Numbered from the stretch's first letter, positions 8,718 through 16,657 are shown. The stretch is DNA of 34,428 bases from Candidatus Cybelea tumulisoli (GCA_003167155.1 PMTY01000185.1:11945-46372), one strand, 5' to 3'. Numbers and translations are program-made. The notes: a model not told the origin generated them from the letters alone.

Positions 8718-9578
8718 CTAACACGACCACATCTTAGGCACTCTGAAAGGACCGGAGCACGGCTCGAGGCTCACGTTCTCGAGAAAGGCGCGTAAAGCGC
8801 ACCGCAAGTCGAACGCTGACCGCGCTGCAAAGCGTATAATGATGAGGCCGCCAATCAATGTAGCGCCGCAGTGGTATCCCGATGAAGGAAGGATGTCCCG
8901 GAAGTGGCCCAGACTCGATTCGAGATGGGGTCCATAATAGATCAGCGTTGCAACGGCGATGCAGTTACCAAGGAGTGCGTTTCGGCGAATGTTGGGAAAT
9001 CCTGAATCGCTGATTCGAAAGCTGTCCGCCCAGATCAGCCGACCGTCTTTCCTGACCCGCCAGCTGTCTGTGATATGTCCCCAGATGACTTTCTCGCCGT
9101 TCAAGGCACGCCCAAGCACGAGCCACTCGAGGGCAAGCACTTCCCCTCCCGACGAAACCTCGATTTCCATTTTGCGAGTCAGCCGGCCACCATTGAATAA
9201 GATTGTTTCCTGTGGTAGCCACGCAAGTTTTGCCGCATTGGCCACTTTCAGGTTTGTGGTAATACGCGCGGGTTGACTCAGGGCGCGGTAGACCTTTTCA
9301 GCCGCCTGCGTCGTCACGTTGATGGATGCATCTGTTAGTACGGTAACCTGGACTCCGAGCTTATCTCCGCCGGCAATACCGCCCGCGGTATTTATCAGAA
9401 CGGCCTCCTCGACTTCGGCGCCGACCCGCGGGAACATGACACGCAGTGGCGAGCGTTCAAAGACGTCCATGACGCGCGTGCCCCGATCGGAGCCGCTCAG
9501 AAGGATGCGGGCGGAACCTTCCGCCCGCTGCATATCCTCATCCGACGCCACCAACCCGATCGTTTTCGATGGAGTCAA
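8718..9578 (-). CDS. ureD: Urease accessory protein UreD
   Basis: UreD (UreH) scaffold for urease activation. Recognisable blocks are [62 protein letters not shown] and the C-terminal FRVPKMWSC, giving 286 residues if translated from TTG 9578. That TTG overlaps the propeller stop codon as TTGA, suggesting coupled translation. GTG 9551 and ATG 9533 are in-frame alternatives, the ATG having GAGG very close upstream. The C-terminal third is more diverged than the core. It is the first true urease gene of the transcript. Confidence 0.92.
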   Translation of the reverse strand: MTPSKTIGLVASDEDMQRAEGSARILLSGSDRGTRVMDVFERSPLRVMFPRVGAEVEEAVLINTAGGIAGGDKLGVQVTVLTDASINVTTQAAEKVYRALSQPARITTNLKVANAAKLAWLPQETILFNGGRLTRKMEIEVSSGGEVLALEWLVLGRALNGEKVIWGHITDSWRVRKDGRLIWADSFRISDSGFPNIRRNALLGNCIAVATLIYYGPHLESSLGHFRDILPSSGYHCGATLIGGLIIIRFAARSAFDLRCALRAFLENVSLEPCSGPFRVPKMWSC

Positions 9579-10843
9579 AATCCAACTAACCCTTGGGGGC
9601 TATTGTAGGGGATAGGGGCCCTACTGATTTCGCTAAGCGAACCGTCGGGCTGAATGGCATATCCTACGAGCGTCGAGGCATTGCCGTAGATCTGGTAGAG
9701 ATGGCGGCCGTCCGGTGAAACCCAACTGTCGCTCGGACCGCTGCTTACCGTTCCGTTGAGAGCTCGCCACGCGCCGTCGCCCGGAACCTTGGGGCACGCC
9801 GGATCGGACGCGACGCGGATAACATCGCCGTCTACGACAAAGCTGGTAACGTAACCGTAACCGAAATTCGTAGCGAAGATGAATCTATCGTCAGGCGATA
9901 TCGAAACCCAGCATAACTCGCTCGGTCTTCCCCCGCTCGTGTCAACCGGCACGATCGGGCCTAGCTCGATCTTTCCATCCGAATCGATACGCCCCATGGC
10001 CACGCCGTCGCCGACCGCGTATCCGACGACAAAGTGGTCGGGTCGATGGTGCAAGAACTGTGGGTTCCACGGTGAGCCGCCGCCCCCGTCATAGAACGTG
10101 GGCCCGATGAGCGAGCCGTCTCCGTTCAGGCGAAACACAGCCAGCCCGTCGGGATCCGGCGCGTTGGAAGCGATCGAATGGGGTTCACCATTTTTCCCGT
10201 TGACCCAAAGAATTGGCGAACCGTCTGGATTAGCCATGGCAGGCTGGTCGAACGTGGTACCAACGATGAGAAAACGCTCGTCCGCCGATAGCGCCGCCGT
10301 GGTGGCGATGCGATGGGGCTTGTTTATCGTATTCATCGTGTAGCCCTCCGGACGCGGGTACAGTCGTCCTTCCTTGTCAACCGTCATAAGACGGATATGG
10401 TCGGGACCAAACGAATGCAAGACGTAGAGAGTGCCGCACGAAGGTGAATAAGTCAGCGACTTAGCGCTGCCGCTCCGCCCATTGACTTGGCCAAAGCGCC
10501 CGGTCAATACGTTTCCCGTCCGTTTGACGTCTATCGGCGTCAGTCGGCCATCGTCGCCGACACCAAAGCTCGAGACGGAGTTGTCGCCGCCGTTGGTCGC
10601 AAACAGAAACCGTCCATCCGGCGTAAGAATGACGCTGGCGGCGCCTTCGAACGCATTAGGAGCACTGGGCTCGTCGCTTACCGGCTTGTATGTGCCCGAA
10701 CCCGCGCCACCGGTAGGGATGCGTTCGTGCTCGGAGATCGTACCGTCCGGAGCCCGTAGATAGCGAATTATGCAGTTCCGAATCTCGTTTGTCTGCATGT
10801 AGAGATGTCCGCCGCGGTTCATCTGCATGCTCGAATCGTGCAC
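9575..10843 (-). CDS. Lactonase-like seven-bladed beta-propeller protein heading the urease operon
   Basis: About 422 residues with repeated blade signatures such as VILTPDGRFLFATNGGDNSVSSF, LTYSPSCGTLYVLH, LSADERFLIVG, VSISPDDRFIFATNFGYGYV and VSPDGRHLYQIYGN. The pattern is that of the 6-phosphogluconolactonase / 3-carboxymuconate cyclase-like propellers. No signal peptide, so probably cytoplasmic. The start is GTG 10843 because AAAGGAGG lies seven bases upstream; the open frame runs to 10966, but that would cross the promoter. It directly follows dyad promoter C, and its stop overlaps the ureD start (TTGA). Enzyme activity is not proven by the sequence; a lactonase or a binding role is possible. 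Confidence 0.8.
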   Translation of the reverse strand: MHDSSMQMNRGGHLYMQTNEIRNCIIRYLRAPDGTISEHERIPTGGAGSGTYKPVSDEPSAPNAFEGAASVILTPDGRFLFATNGGDNSVSSFGVGDDGRLTPIDVKRTGNVLTGRFGQVNGRSGSAKSLTYSPSCGTLYVLHSFGPDHIRLMTVDKEGRLYPRPEGYTMNTINKPHRIATTAALSADERFLIVGTTFDQPAMANPDGSPILWVNGKNGEPHSIASNAPDPDGLAVFRLNGDGSLIGPTFYDGGGGSPWNPQFLHHRPDHFVVGYAVGDGVAMGRIDSDGKIELGPIVPVDTSGGRPSELCWVSISPDDRFIFATNFGYGYVTSFVVDGDVIRVASDPACPKVPGDGAWRALNGTVSSGPSDSWVSPDGRHLYQIYGNASTLVGYAIQPDGSLSEISRAPIPYNSPQGLVGF

Positions 10844-10901
10844 TATTGTTCCTCCTTTGAAATACCTTGTAGTACGGGTGATAACAGACCTTATGCGCCT
10901 A

Positions 10902-10947
10902 AATATAGGGCGCACTGCAGTAAATGTATGCCGACAGGCAGTCAACA
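10902..10947 (-). promoter_or_regulatory. Dyad promoter C driving the propeller-urease operon
   Basis: Dyad TGCCGA-CAGGCAG-TCAACA at 10929-10947; on the minus strand, after exactly 21 bp, TATATT at 10907-10902. The left arm and centre are identical to promoter B. It lies in the short gap between the nickel permease stop (10956) and the propeller gene, about 60 nt before the AAAGGAGG ribosome-binding site. It is the only visible promoter for the eight-gene propeller-ureDABCEFG run. Confidence 0.7.
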
Positions 10948-10955
10948 TTTTCGCG

Positions 10956-12035
10956 TCACCACGCATCCGCGGGCCATGCCCTCGACCGGTGAATCAGAGC
11001 CGAAACAATCCAACTCGCGAAGAAGAGTCCAACGACCGCGCAACCGAGCGTCCCCAAGTTTCCGTTTACGGCGTCGACGGCCGACCAGATTCCGCCGTTA
11101 AACCCTAGGCGATTGCCGAGCAGGTTCAACGCCTCGATGCCGCCGACGAGCAGTGCCGCAAAGATGGACACCGGCGTGACGATCGTGTTGTAGAACAGCT
11201 TGCGGTCAGGTCGCACAAAGGCCCACCCATAAGCCCCGAGCATCAGGATGCCGTCGGTCGTGTCGAGCAGCGACATTCCGGCCGCAAACAGCAACGGAAA
11301 CACCATAATCGTTGCGACGGGGAGCGCGTTGCCGGCCTCGATCGCAGCAATCCCCAGCAAAGCGACTTCCGTCGCCGTGTCGAAGCCCAAGCCAAAGACT
11401 ACGCCAAGCGGATACATCTTCCAACTTGCGTCTACCATCGCGAGAACCGGGCGGAAGAGGCGCCCGAGAAACCCGCCTTGCATTATCGGCGGGTCTAGAG
11501 CGTTGTCATCGTGGGCCTGGCCGCGATGCGCGCGCCCGTGGGCCCTCAGAACGTCAAACAGTACGCCGGCGTTGACGGTCGCGATCGCGAGCAGAAATAG
11601 CGCCGAGATTGCGGTACCGGCGACGCCGCCACCGACTCGCAAAAGCGGGACGCAATCCCGCACCGCGTTTGCGGCGACCGCGATCGCGACGGTCAGTAAG
11701 ACAACGACGGTCGAGTGGCCAAGAGAGAAGTATAGCCCAACTGTCACGGGTCTGGATCCGTCGTGCATTAGCTTGCGCGTCACGCTATCGATCGCAACAA
11801 TGTGGTCGGCGTCTACGGCGTGGCGCAAGCCAAACGTGTAGGCCAGGAGTGCCGTTCCGAGCAGCACCGGATGCGAACGAAACGCGGCAAACGCCGCCAA
11901 CCAGGCCCCCGCGTTGAACGCGAACAGGAAGACGTACGTCCAGGCGATTTTCCCAAGCGCGGGCGCGAAGACGCTTAGGATGCCTCCTCCCTCATCGCCG
12001 CGTTGGAGGGTCCTAAGCCCTATCGACGTCGCCAC
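10956..12035 (-). CDS. nixA: NiCoT family nickel/cobalt permease
   Basis: Integral-membrane Ni2+ (Co2+) transporter of 359 residues with about eight hydrophobic segments. The NiCoT signature RHAVDADHI is at residues 71-79, and the other family blocks are YFSLGHSTVV, GLGFDTATE (215-223) and LFAAGMSLLDTTDG. A hydrophilic histidine-containing loop (AHGRAHRGQAHDD, about 165-177) separates the two halves. The start is GTG 12035 with GGAGGA upstream. It precedes the urease operon on the same strand, so its job is almost certainly supplying nickel to urease. A dyad (F) lies about 105-125 bp upstream. Confidence 0.92.
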   Translation of the reverse strand: MATSIGLRTLQRGDEGGGILSVFAPALGKIAWTYVFLFAFNAGAWLAAFAAFRSHPVLLGTALLAYTFGLRHAVDADHIVAIDSVTRKLMHDGSRPVTVGLYFSLGHSTVVVLLTVAIAVAANAVRDCVPLLRVGGGVAGTAISALFLLAIATVNAGVLFDVLRAHGRAHRGQAHDDNALDPPIMQGGFLGRLFRPVLAMVDASWKMYPLGVVFGLGFDTATEVALLGIAAIEAGNALPVATIMVFPLLFAAGMSLLDTTDGILMLGAYGWAFVRPDRKLFYNTIVTPVSIFAALLVGGIEALNLLGNRLGFNGGIWSAVDAVNGNLGTLGCAVVGLFFASWIVSALIHRSRAWPADAW

Positions 12036-12140
12036 GCGCGTACTTCCTCCGCCCTAAATCGACGCCAGGAGCTTGGCCAGTTCAGGATTGCTCGTTGGCG
12101 CGTATGCTGTTGAGCGTATCCCAGTAGCGACTCTTGTGTC

Positions 12141-12159
12141 TGCCAAGTAATACTCCGCA
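12141..12159 (-). promoter_or_regulatory. Dyad F upstream of the nickel permease
   Basis: Plus strand TGCCAA-GTAATAC-TCCGCA, the same 6-7-6 architecture, with GTCTGCC at its gene-proximal end as in dyads A, B and D. The expected -10 position on the minus strand holds only a weak match (TACGCT, 22 bp away), so this promoter would be strongly activator-dependent or the site may act differently. It is divergent from dyad E 53 bp away. Confidence 0.5.
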
Positions 12160-12211
12160 CTCTGAAAGCGCACCGCGAAGGCGCCAAGTCGATTGCTGTA
12201 TTTGGAGCCGC

Positions 12212-12257
12212 TGCGCACTTGTAGTCCGCAGACGCAGATCGGCAGATAGATTATGAT
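12212..12257 (+). promoter_or_regulatory. Dyad promoter E upstream of the VOC gene
   Basis: Plus-strand dyad TGCGCA-CTTGTAG-TCCGCA at 12212-12230 is followed by GAC and, after exactly 21 bp, by TATGAT at 12252-12257. The element has the same geometry as A to C but faces right, toward the VOC gene. The arms deviate more from TGCCRA than the other copies. The predicted transcript start is near 12264. Confidence 0.6.
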
Positions 12258-12336
12258 CCACCGGGCATTTTGAAGGCGGAACGTGGACGACGGAGTTCAA
12301 CAGGGTACGCCTTGGTCGAGTAGGAGTGAAGCCTTA

Positions 12337-12771
12337 ATGAAACAAACGCAAACTGAGTCAAAGCGATACGAGATCCCGCCTCGCGAAGGAATTACGGTTA
12401 CGCACGCCCTGATTGTGGCTGACCTCGAACCGTCGGTGGCGTTTTACGAGGGCGTTCTGGGAGGACGCATCCTACGGAAAGGTTCGCCGACGGTCATCGA
12501 GCTTGCGAACGCGTGGGTTGTTGTCGACATAGGAGGGCCGCCTACGGATGATAAGCCGACGGTAACGTTGCAGCCGCCGGGAGATTTCAACCAAGTCAGC
12601 AGCTTCATGAATATTCGCGTCGCCGACATTCAAGCGTGCTACGAGGAATGGCGCAAGCGAGGCGCCCAGTTCCTCACCGAGCCCAAGGATCTTGGATACG
12701 AAATACGCTGTTATATGCGCGATCCTGGTGGGCACCTCATCGAGGTAGGACAGTCAAAAGAGGATCGCTGA
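12337..12771 (+). CDS. VOC (glyoxalase/bleomycin-resistance/dioxygenase) superfamily protein
   Basis: A 144-residue single VOC module with two beta-alpha-beta-beta-beta repeats. THALIVADLEPSVAFYEGVLGG opens the first and MNIRVADIQACYEEWRKRGAQF opens the second, ending in MRDPGGHLIEVGQ. Candidate metal ligands are His27 (VTHALIV) and the C-terminal Glu in LIEVG; His in GGHLIEV is family-typical. ATG 12337 has AGGAG ten bases upstream; an in-frame GTG at 12283 with AAGGCGG upstream would add 18 residues. The substrate cannot be read from the sequence. It is convergent with the HTH-GAF regulator and controlled from dyad E. Confidence 0.8.
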   Translation: MKQTQTESKRYEIPPREGITVTHALIVADLEPSVAFYEGVLGGRILRKGSPTVIELANAWVVVDIGGPPTDDKPTVTLQPPGDFNQVSSFMNIRVADIQACYEEWRKRGAQFLTEPKDLGYEIRCYMRDPGGHLIEVGQSKEDR

Positions 12772-12804
12772 CTGCCGAAATAGGACGTCGCATAAAGAAG
12801 AACT

Positions 12805-13671
12805 TCAAGCGCCGGCTGAGAGGGCGTGCGATACGAGCGCAGCGACCGTGCTCAAGTGCTCCCGCTCGACTTCGTCATACTGATGAGGGGTCACGTGGAC
12901 GGCCCCGAGGCTCGCGACGAAGCCGAGCCTCGATCGCACTCTAGCGGTAATAAAATCGTAGTCATTCAGGCCGGCGAAGTCGAGCGCAGAGGCAAACGAC
13001 TCCGCGAATGGATATCGTAGGTCTGATCGCGCGAGGACGTCACCCGGTTGAACGAGGATTGTGGCGTGTTGCATTTCATCGATGTGCACCGAGTCATAGT
13101 TCGCCCTCGCGAACGAATCGAATGTCGCATGTAGCTTTAGCGGTGCCGGCTTCCCGATCGCGATATGGTCGTCCCAGCCACCTGTATCGCGGCGCGCCCG
13201 ACTCGCAAATAGATCGGATGTAAAGTGCCTCGTGCCGTACTCGCGAACGAGAGTCAGCGCTTCCACTTCGGTCGTCGCTGTCCAAAGCTTTTGACCGAGC
13301 GAACGTAACGATCGAAATGCTTCGAGAACCTCGCCTGCGGCGGGCGTGAGTATCGTCGCGCGGAGTTCCGGGACAGCCAGTTCAAATATAACCACGCGTT
13401 CGGAAGCACTCAGCATCAACACGTCGGCAATGCGACCGAGTAGCGTGGGAGAGACGCGCAGTCCTTTTTTGGTCTCTAACATCTGGTACCAGTTCCGACT
13501 GATACCGACGGCCTCCGCGACCTCTTCCTGGGTAACGGCCTTACCGACGCGTGTAGGAAAGCGAAGGCTCTGGCCCAGCGACCGAGTCTCCGAATGAATG
13601 CGGCGGCGCGCCCTTTTGAGCAGGCCTGCCAGGCCCAGGGCTTCTCGCTCGCTGAAAGCGCTACGCTGCAT
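12805..13671 (-). CDS. XRE-type HTH regulator with C-terminal GAF/PAS-like domain; candidate regulator of the dyad sites
   Basis: A 288-residue protein. The HTH lies at about 48-67 (TQEEVAEAVGISRNWYQMLE) and is followed by the usual XRE helices to 100. Residues 110-285 look like a GAF- or PAS-like ligand domain, ending in EREHLSTVAALVSHAL. The layout resembles MmyB-like regulators, which from memory bind small ligands and often sit divergently beside SDR genes, exactly the arrangement here. The HTH region aligns closely with that of the peroxiredoxin fusion at 15635-16657. No ribosome-binding site precedes the ATG, and TTGACG near 13712-13717 with TGAAAT closer in could give a nearly leaderless transcript. 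Dyad D lies 118 bp upstream. Confidence 0.8.
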   Translation of the reverse strand: MQRSAFSEREALGLAGLLKRARRRIHSETRSLGQSLRFPTRVGKAVTQEEVAEAVGISRNWYQMLETKKGLRVSPTLLGRIADVLMLSASERVVIFELAVPELRATILTPAAGEVLEAFRSLRSLGQKLWTATTEVEALTLVREYGTRHFTSDLFASRARRDTGGWDDHIAIGKPAPLKLHATFDSFARANYDSVHIDEMQHATILVQPGDVLARSDLRYPFAESFASALDFAGLNDYDFITARVRSRLGFVASLGAVHVTPHQYDEVEREHLSTVAALVSHALSAGA

Positions 13672-13788
13672 AAGTGCTAAACAAAATCGATTTCACGCGA
13701 TAATTCCGTTACGTCAAGGGCGCGGCAGCTCCCATTCGGGATGAGCCGCCAACGTTCTTCCTCCGTACCACGGCGACGTCGCGGCGTC

Positions 13789-13807
13789 TGCCAACAGGCA
13801 CTCTACA
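13789..13807. promoter_or_regulatory. Dyad D between the HTH-GAF regulator and the SDR gene
   Basis: TGCCAA-CAGGCAC-TCTACA, flanked symmetrically by GTC on the left and GAC on the right, so GTCTG and CAGAC form an outer dyad. Rightward, TATCCT lies 22 bp away in front of the SDR ATG (13845). Leftward, TACGGA lies 21 bp away toward the regulator. Both -10 matches are weak. The site is positioned to control one or both divergent genes, and is the reason to link the neighbouring regulator to the other five copies. Confidence 0.6.
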
Positions 13808-13844
13808 GACTATTTGTGCGAATCCGAGTTATCCTGAAGCCGTC

Positions 13845-14552
13845 ATGGAAGACCCGAACGCGCGAGAGCGGCCAACCTGCGTTATTGTCGGCGCCGGCCC
13901 CCGACTCGGTCTTGCAATTGCCGAGCGTTACGCGCGCGAGGGCTTCTCCGCATACATGCTGCTGCGTAACCCGCAGCGTCTAGAACGTCAAATTGCTTGG
14001 GCGCGTGCGCGTAACCTGTGCGTGATCCCCTTGGTGTGTGATGTCAGCAGCTCAACGTCGGTAAGGCGCACAGTCGACTATATCAAAGATTACACGCCCA
14101 ACTGCGACGTCTTAATCTACAACGCCTTCGCCCCCTCGGCGGGCCCCGTATCGTCGTTAGACCCTGAGTGCTTGCTCTCCGAGTTTCGCGTTAACGTAGC
14201 AGGCGCGCTCTCGTTCGTAAAGCTCTTCTCCGACGACATGAGAACGAGATCGAGCGGGACCATACTTTTTTCCGGGTGTGGTCTCGCACACGCGCCCTCT
14301 GCCGCGTGGTCCTCACTTAGCGTCTCCAAAGCAGCATTACGAGCCCTGGTCGACTGCGTAGCAGAAGAGGCGCAAGCGGATGGCGTTCGAGTCGGTATGG
14401 TGACAATCAACGGAATGATGCCAAGCACTGCCGCCGCGCTGAAGATGATCGCGGATTTATACTGGCAACTCTTCGTGCGGAGCGATCAGGATCACCAGCG
14501 TGAGCTGTGGTTCAATAACGAGGACACCGTTCTCCCGGTGAAGGCTGATTAG
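13845..14552 (+). CDS. Atypical short-chain dehydrogenase/reductase lacking the catalytic tyrosine
   Basis: A 235-residue Rossmann-fold SDR. The nucleotide loop is GAGPRLG at 16-22, Asp66 is in VCDVSSS, and NAFAPSAG (93-100) replaces the usual NNAG. The serine region is LFSGCGLA. Lys162 of the YxxxK motif is kept, but the tyrosine position is Leu158 (SLSVSKAAL). Without that Tyr, classical hydride-transfer catalysis is unlikely; a binding or regulatory role or a different acid is possible. ATG 13845 is the first in frame, with no strong ribosome-binding site. It is divergent from the HTH-GAF regulator, and its stop overlaps that of the convergent propeller by three bases. Confidence 0.75.
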   Translation: MEDPNARERPTCVIVGAGPRLGLAIAERYAREGFSAYMLLRNPQRLERQIAWARARNLCVIPLVCDVSSSTSVRRTVDYIKDYTPNCDVLIYNAFAPSAGPVSSLDPECLLSEFRVNVAGALSFVKLFSDDMRTRSSGTILFSGCGLAHAPSAAWSSLSVSKAALRALVDCVAEEAQADGVRVGMVTINGMMPSTAAALKMIADLYWQLFVRSDQDHQRELWFNNEDTVLPVKAD

Positions 14553-15589
14553 AGAAGGAATGGAGTTCCCACGACTCCGCCTATGCGGATGGTTTCCACA
14601 ACCTGAAGCGAGCTGGTGTCGATGACTTGGAGCCCAGTCTCAACGCTCGCGTAGAGATACTTACCGTTCGGATCCGGGGTGATGTATCCGTTCAACGTTG
14701 GCTTCGACTCAAGCGCAATCGTTCTCACCACCTCCAAAGTGGCTGTGTCTACGACGACGACCTTCGCATCCTCGGACCCAAAGAAGAAGTTGTACTTTCC
14801 GTCGGGCGTGAATTCGTCCCACACCGCGAGGAAGTCCAGCGGGATGCTCTTGATGACCGATCGCGCGCCCAGGTCCACGAAACTGATCGAGAACCCCTTC
14901 CCCGTTGGGACTGCCGGAGGACCGAGGTGATGGTATCCCGCACCGTGATGACCGCTGCACTCGACGGACGCGGCGTGGTTGTCTGGCCGGATCGTGACCA
15001 TGAAGGGTCCGGTCCCTTCGCCGGTAGGAACCGTACCAATCACTTTCCACGTCTGCGGGTCGATTATCGTGAGCGTGTCGGAGTCCATGTTGGGCACGCA
15101 GCAGTACTTTCCATCGGCGCTCACCATCATGTCCCAAGGATGGGCGCCGACGTTTATCGTGGCGACCTCCTCAAAGGTATTCGTGTCGTAGACGTGGAGC
15201 TTGTTCTCTGAGGAGACTGGCACAACCGCAAACTTGCGATCCGGCGTGAGACCCGGGGTGTGGGCAACGTTCTGGCCAAGAGAGATCGTTTTGGCGTTGG
15301 TGAGGGTCTTGGGGTCCACCACGTGGACGCCGGCTAGTGCAGAACCGTCTTCCTCGGCCGAGGCAACGCTCCAGACGCGACCTAAGCGATCGGGATAGTG
15401 ATTGTCGAAAATGAGATCGTGCGTTCCGGGGGGGATCCTAGGAGCAGTGACAATAACCCGCCAGTTCGAAGGGTCGATGATCGCCGTGCCGTTTGCCCCG
15501 ACGACATAGAGGTAGGGATGGTTAACCGATTCCGTCATCTTGGCGGCCTTCGACGATTTCATCTCTGCGCTCATATCACTGCCTTTCAT
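14549..15589 (-). CDS. YVTN-type beta-propeller protein with a Cys/His-rich loop
   Basis: A 346-residue cytoplasmic-looking propeller (no signal peptide) with repeats of the YVTN/nitrite-reductase-like type: GVHVVDPKTLTNAKTISLG, LHVYDTNTFEEVATINVG, LTIIDPQTWKVIGTVPTG, VVVVDTATLEVVRTIAL and LQVIDTSSLQVVETIRIG. Between blades, residues 209-222 form ECSGHHGAGYHHL, a possible metal site (Cys211, His214, His215, His220, His221), and adjacent cysteines lie at 163-164. ATG 15589 has GAGG eight bases upstream; an internal ATG five codons on is an alternative. Function is unknown. It lies downstream of, and on the same strand as, the peroxiredoxin-HTH fusion. Confidence 0.75.
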   Translation of the reverse strand: MKGSDMSAEMKSSKAAKMTESVNHPYLYVVGANGTAIIDPSNWRVIVTAPRIPPGTHDLIFDNHYPDRLGRVWSVASAEEDGSALAGVHVVDPKTLTNAKTISLGQNVAHTPGLTPDRKFAVVPVSSENKLHVYDTNTFEEVATINVGAHPWDMMVSADGKYCCVPNMDSDTLTIIDPQTWKVIGTVPTGEGTGPFMVTIRPDNHAASVECSGHHGAGYHHLGPPAVPTGKGFSISFVDLGARSVIKSIPLDFLAVWDEFTPDGKYNFFFGSEDAKVVVVDTATLEVVRTIALESKPTLNGYITPDPNGKYLYASVETGLQVIDTSSLQVVETIRIGGVVGTPFLL

Positions 15590-15634
15590 TCGTGGTCCTC
15601 TGAAATAAGAACATGCGGTTTTCCAACTCGCCGG

Positions 15635-16657
15635 CTAACTCGCCCTCGTGGATACCTGAGTTAAAATGGATGCTTCGAGGGCGGCTCCCCGACCCAACTT
15701 GACAGCTCGCCTCGCAAACGCGGGCAGGCTAAGCTCAAAAAGCGTCAAGCGCTGGCGTTCGTGCAGCACGAGGGCGTCGCATATGCGCTCGAGCAACTCG
15801 ACAGACGGCCGAATGGGTCGACCGATTTCTAGAAATCCATACCACGATCGACTGATGCCGATAGCTTCGGCAAACTCTTCCTGGCTGACCGCCTTGCCCA
15901 CCCGGTTTGACAGGCGAGTAAAAGGGCCCAACGCTTTCGTTTCGACGGGGATTGCCAGACGACAGCGCCTTAAGACGTCGCCAAAAAACCTCCGCCTTTC
16001 ATCTTCGTTCACGTGGCCGTGGTCGCGCAGTGCGTTCGGCGACGCCGCCTCGACTGACGTCAAGACGGTAACCATTGCGTTACTCGTGCGAGCATTTTCG
16101 TCAGCCGGCGCGTCTAAGATCGTACCGTCCTTTGCAATCACGAAGTGAGCCGGAATCCGTAGGCACCATGAGGTTCGAGTGTCTCCCGGTACTGCGATCA
16201 TAGGGAACGCCTTCTCGTAGGGTTCTGGAAGATGTCCCGGCATTTTATACGCCACGCCGAAGGAACGCTCGACCACGAAATCGGGGTCGACGAGGATTGG
16301 AAATGGGACATGACGCTCACCAGGATATGCTCGCGCTTTTGTTGTCGCCAGCTGTGGAGTCACCGCAACAACTTCGGTCCCCTCCTCGCGGATCTCTCGA
16401 TACGCCTTCGCGAGCGCCGCAAGGTCCTCGTTGCAATACGGGCACCACGCTCCACGAAAGAATGCCACGATCAGCGGCCCGCGCGCAAGGATGTCGGACG
16501 ACCGCACGACGTTACCGTGCTGATCCGTGAGCGCAAAGAACGGCGCCTGCTGACCCGGCTTGAGAGGCTGTACAACACTACCGTCAGCAATACGGGCACT
16601 TTGTTTTAAGGCGTGCCTTTCAAGCACTGCGGCAAGACGATCGGGGAGAGTCAACAT
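15635..16657 (-). CDS. Peroxiredoxin-like (AhpC/TSA) domain fused to a C-terminal XRE HTH domain
   Basis: A 340-residue fusion in one uninterrupted frame. Residues 30-200 are a thioredoxin-fold redoxin of the peroxiredoxin-like family: PGQQAPFFALTD, FFRGAWCPYCNEDLAAL with Cys72 and Cys75, FPILVDPDF and IPAHFVIAKDG, with further cysteines at 165 and 232. Residues 225-315 form an XRE DNA-binding domain (HTH about 258-277, SQEEFAEAIGISRSWYGFLE) closely similar to that of the regulator at 12805-13671. The usual C-terminal GAF-like sensor is absent. AAGGAG lies seven bases before the ATG. The natural reading is a thiol-redox-sensing regulator; which genes it controls is not shown. Confidence 0.85.
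   Translation of the reverse strand: MLTLPDRLAAVLERHALKQSARIADGSVVQPLKPGQQAPFFALTDQHGNVVRSSDILARGPLIVAFFRGAWCPYCNEDLAALAKAYREIREEGTEVVAVTPQLATTKARAYPGERHVPFPILVDPDFVVERSFGVAYKMPGHLPEPYEKAFPMIAVPGDTRTSWCLRIPAHFVIAKDGTILDAPADENARTSNAMVTVLTSVEAASPNALRDHGHVNEDERRRFFGDVLRRCRLAIPVETKALGPFTRLSNRVGKAVSQEEFAEAIGISRSWYGFLEIGRPIRPSVELLERICDALVLHERQRLTLFELSLPAFARRAVKLGRGAALEASILTQVSTRAS

Noticed and set aside
12036-12140. Nickel riboswitch leader in front of the nickel permease
   Set aside because: No four-way-junction pattern or conserved G-rich loops could be seen by eye.
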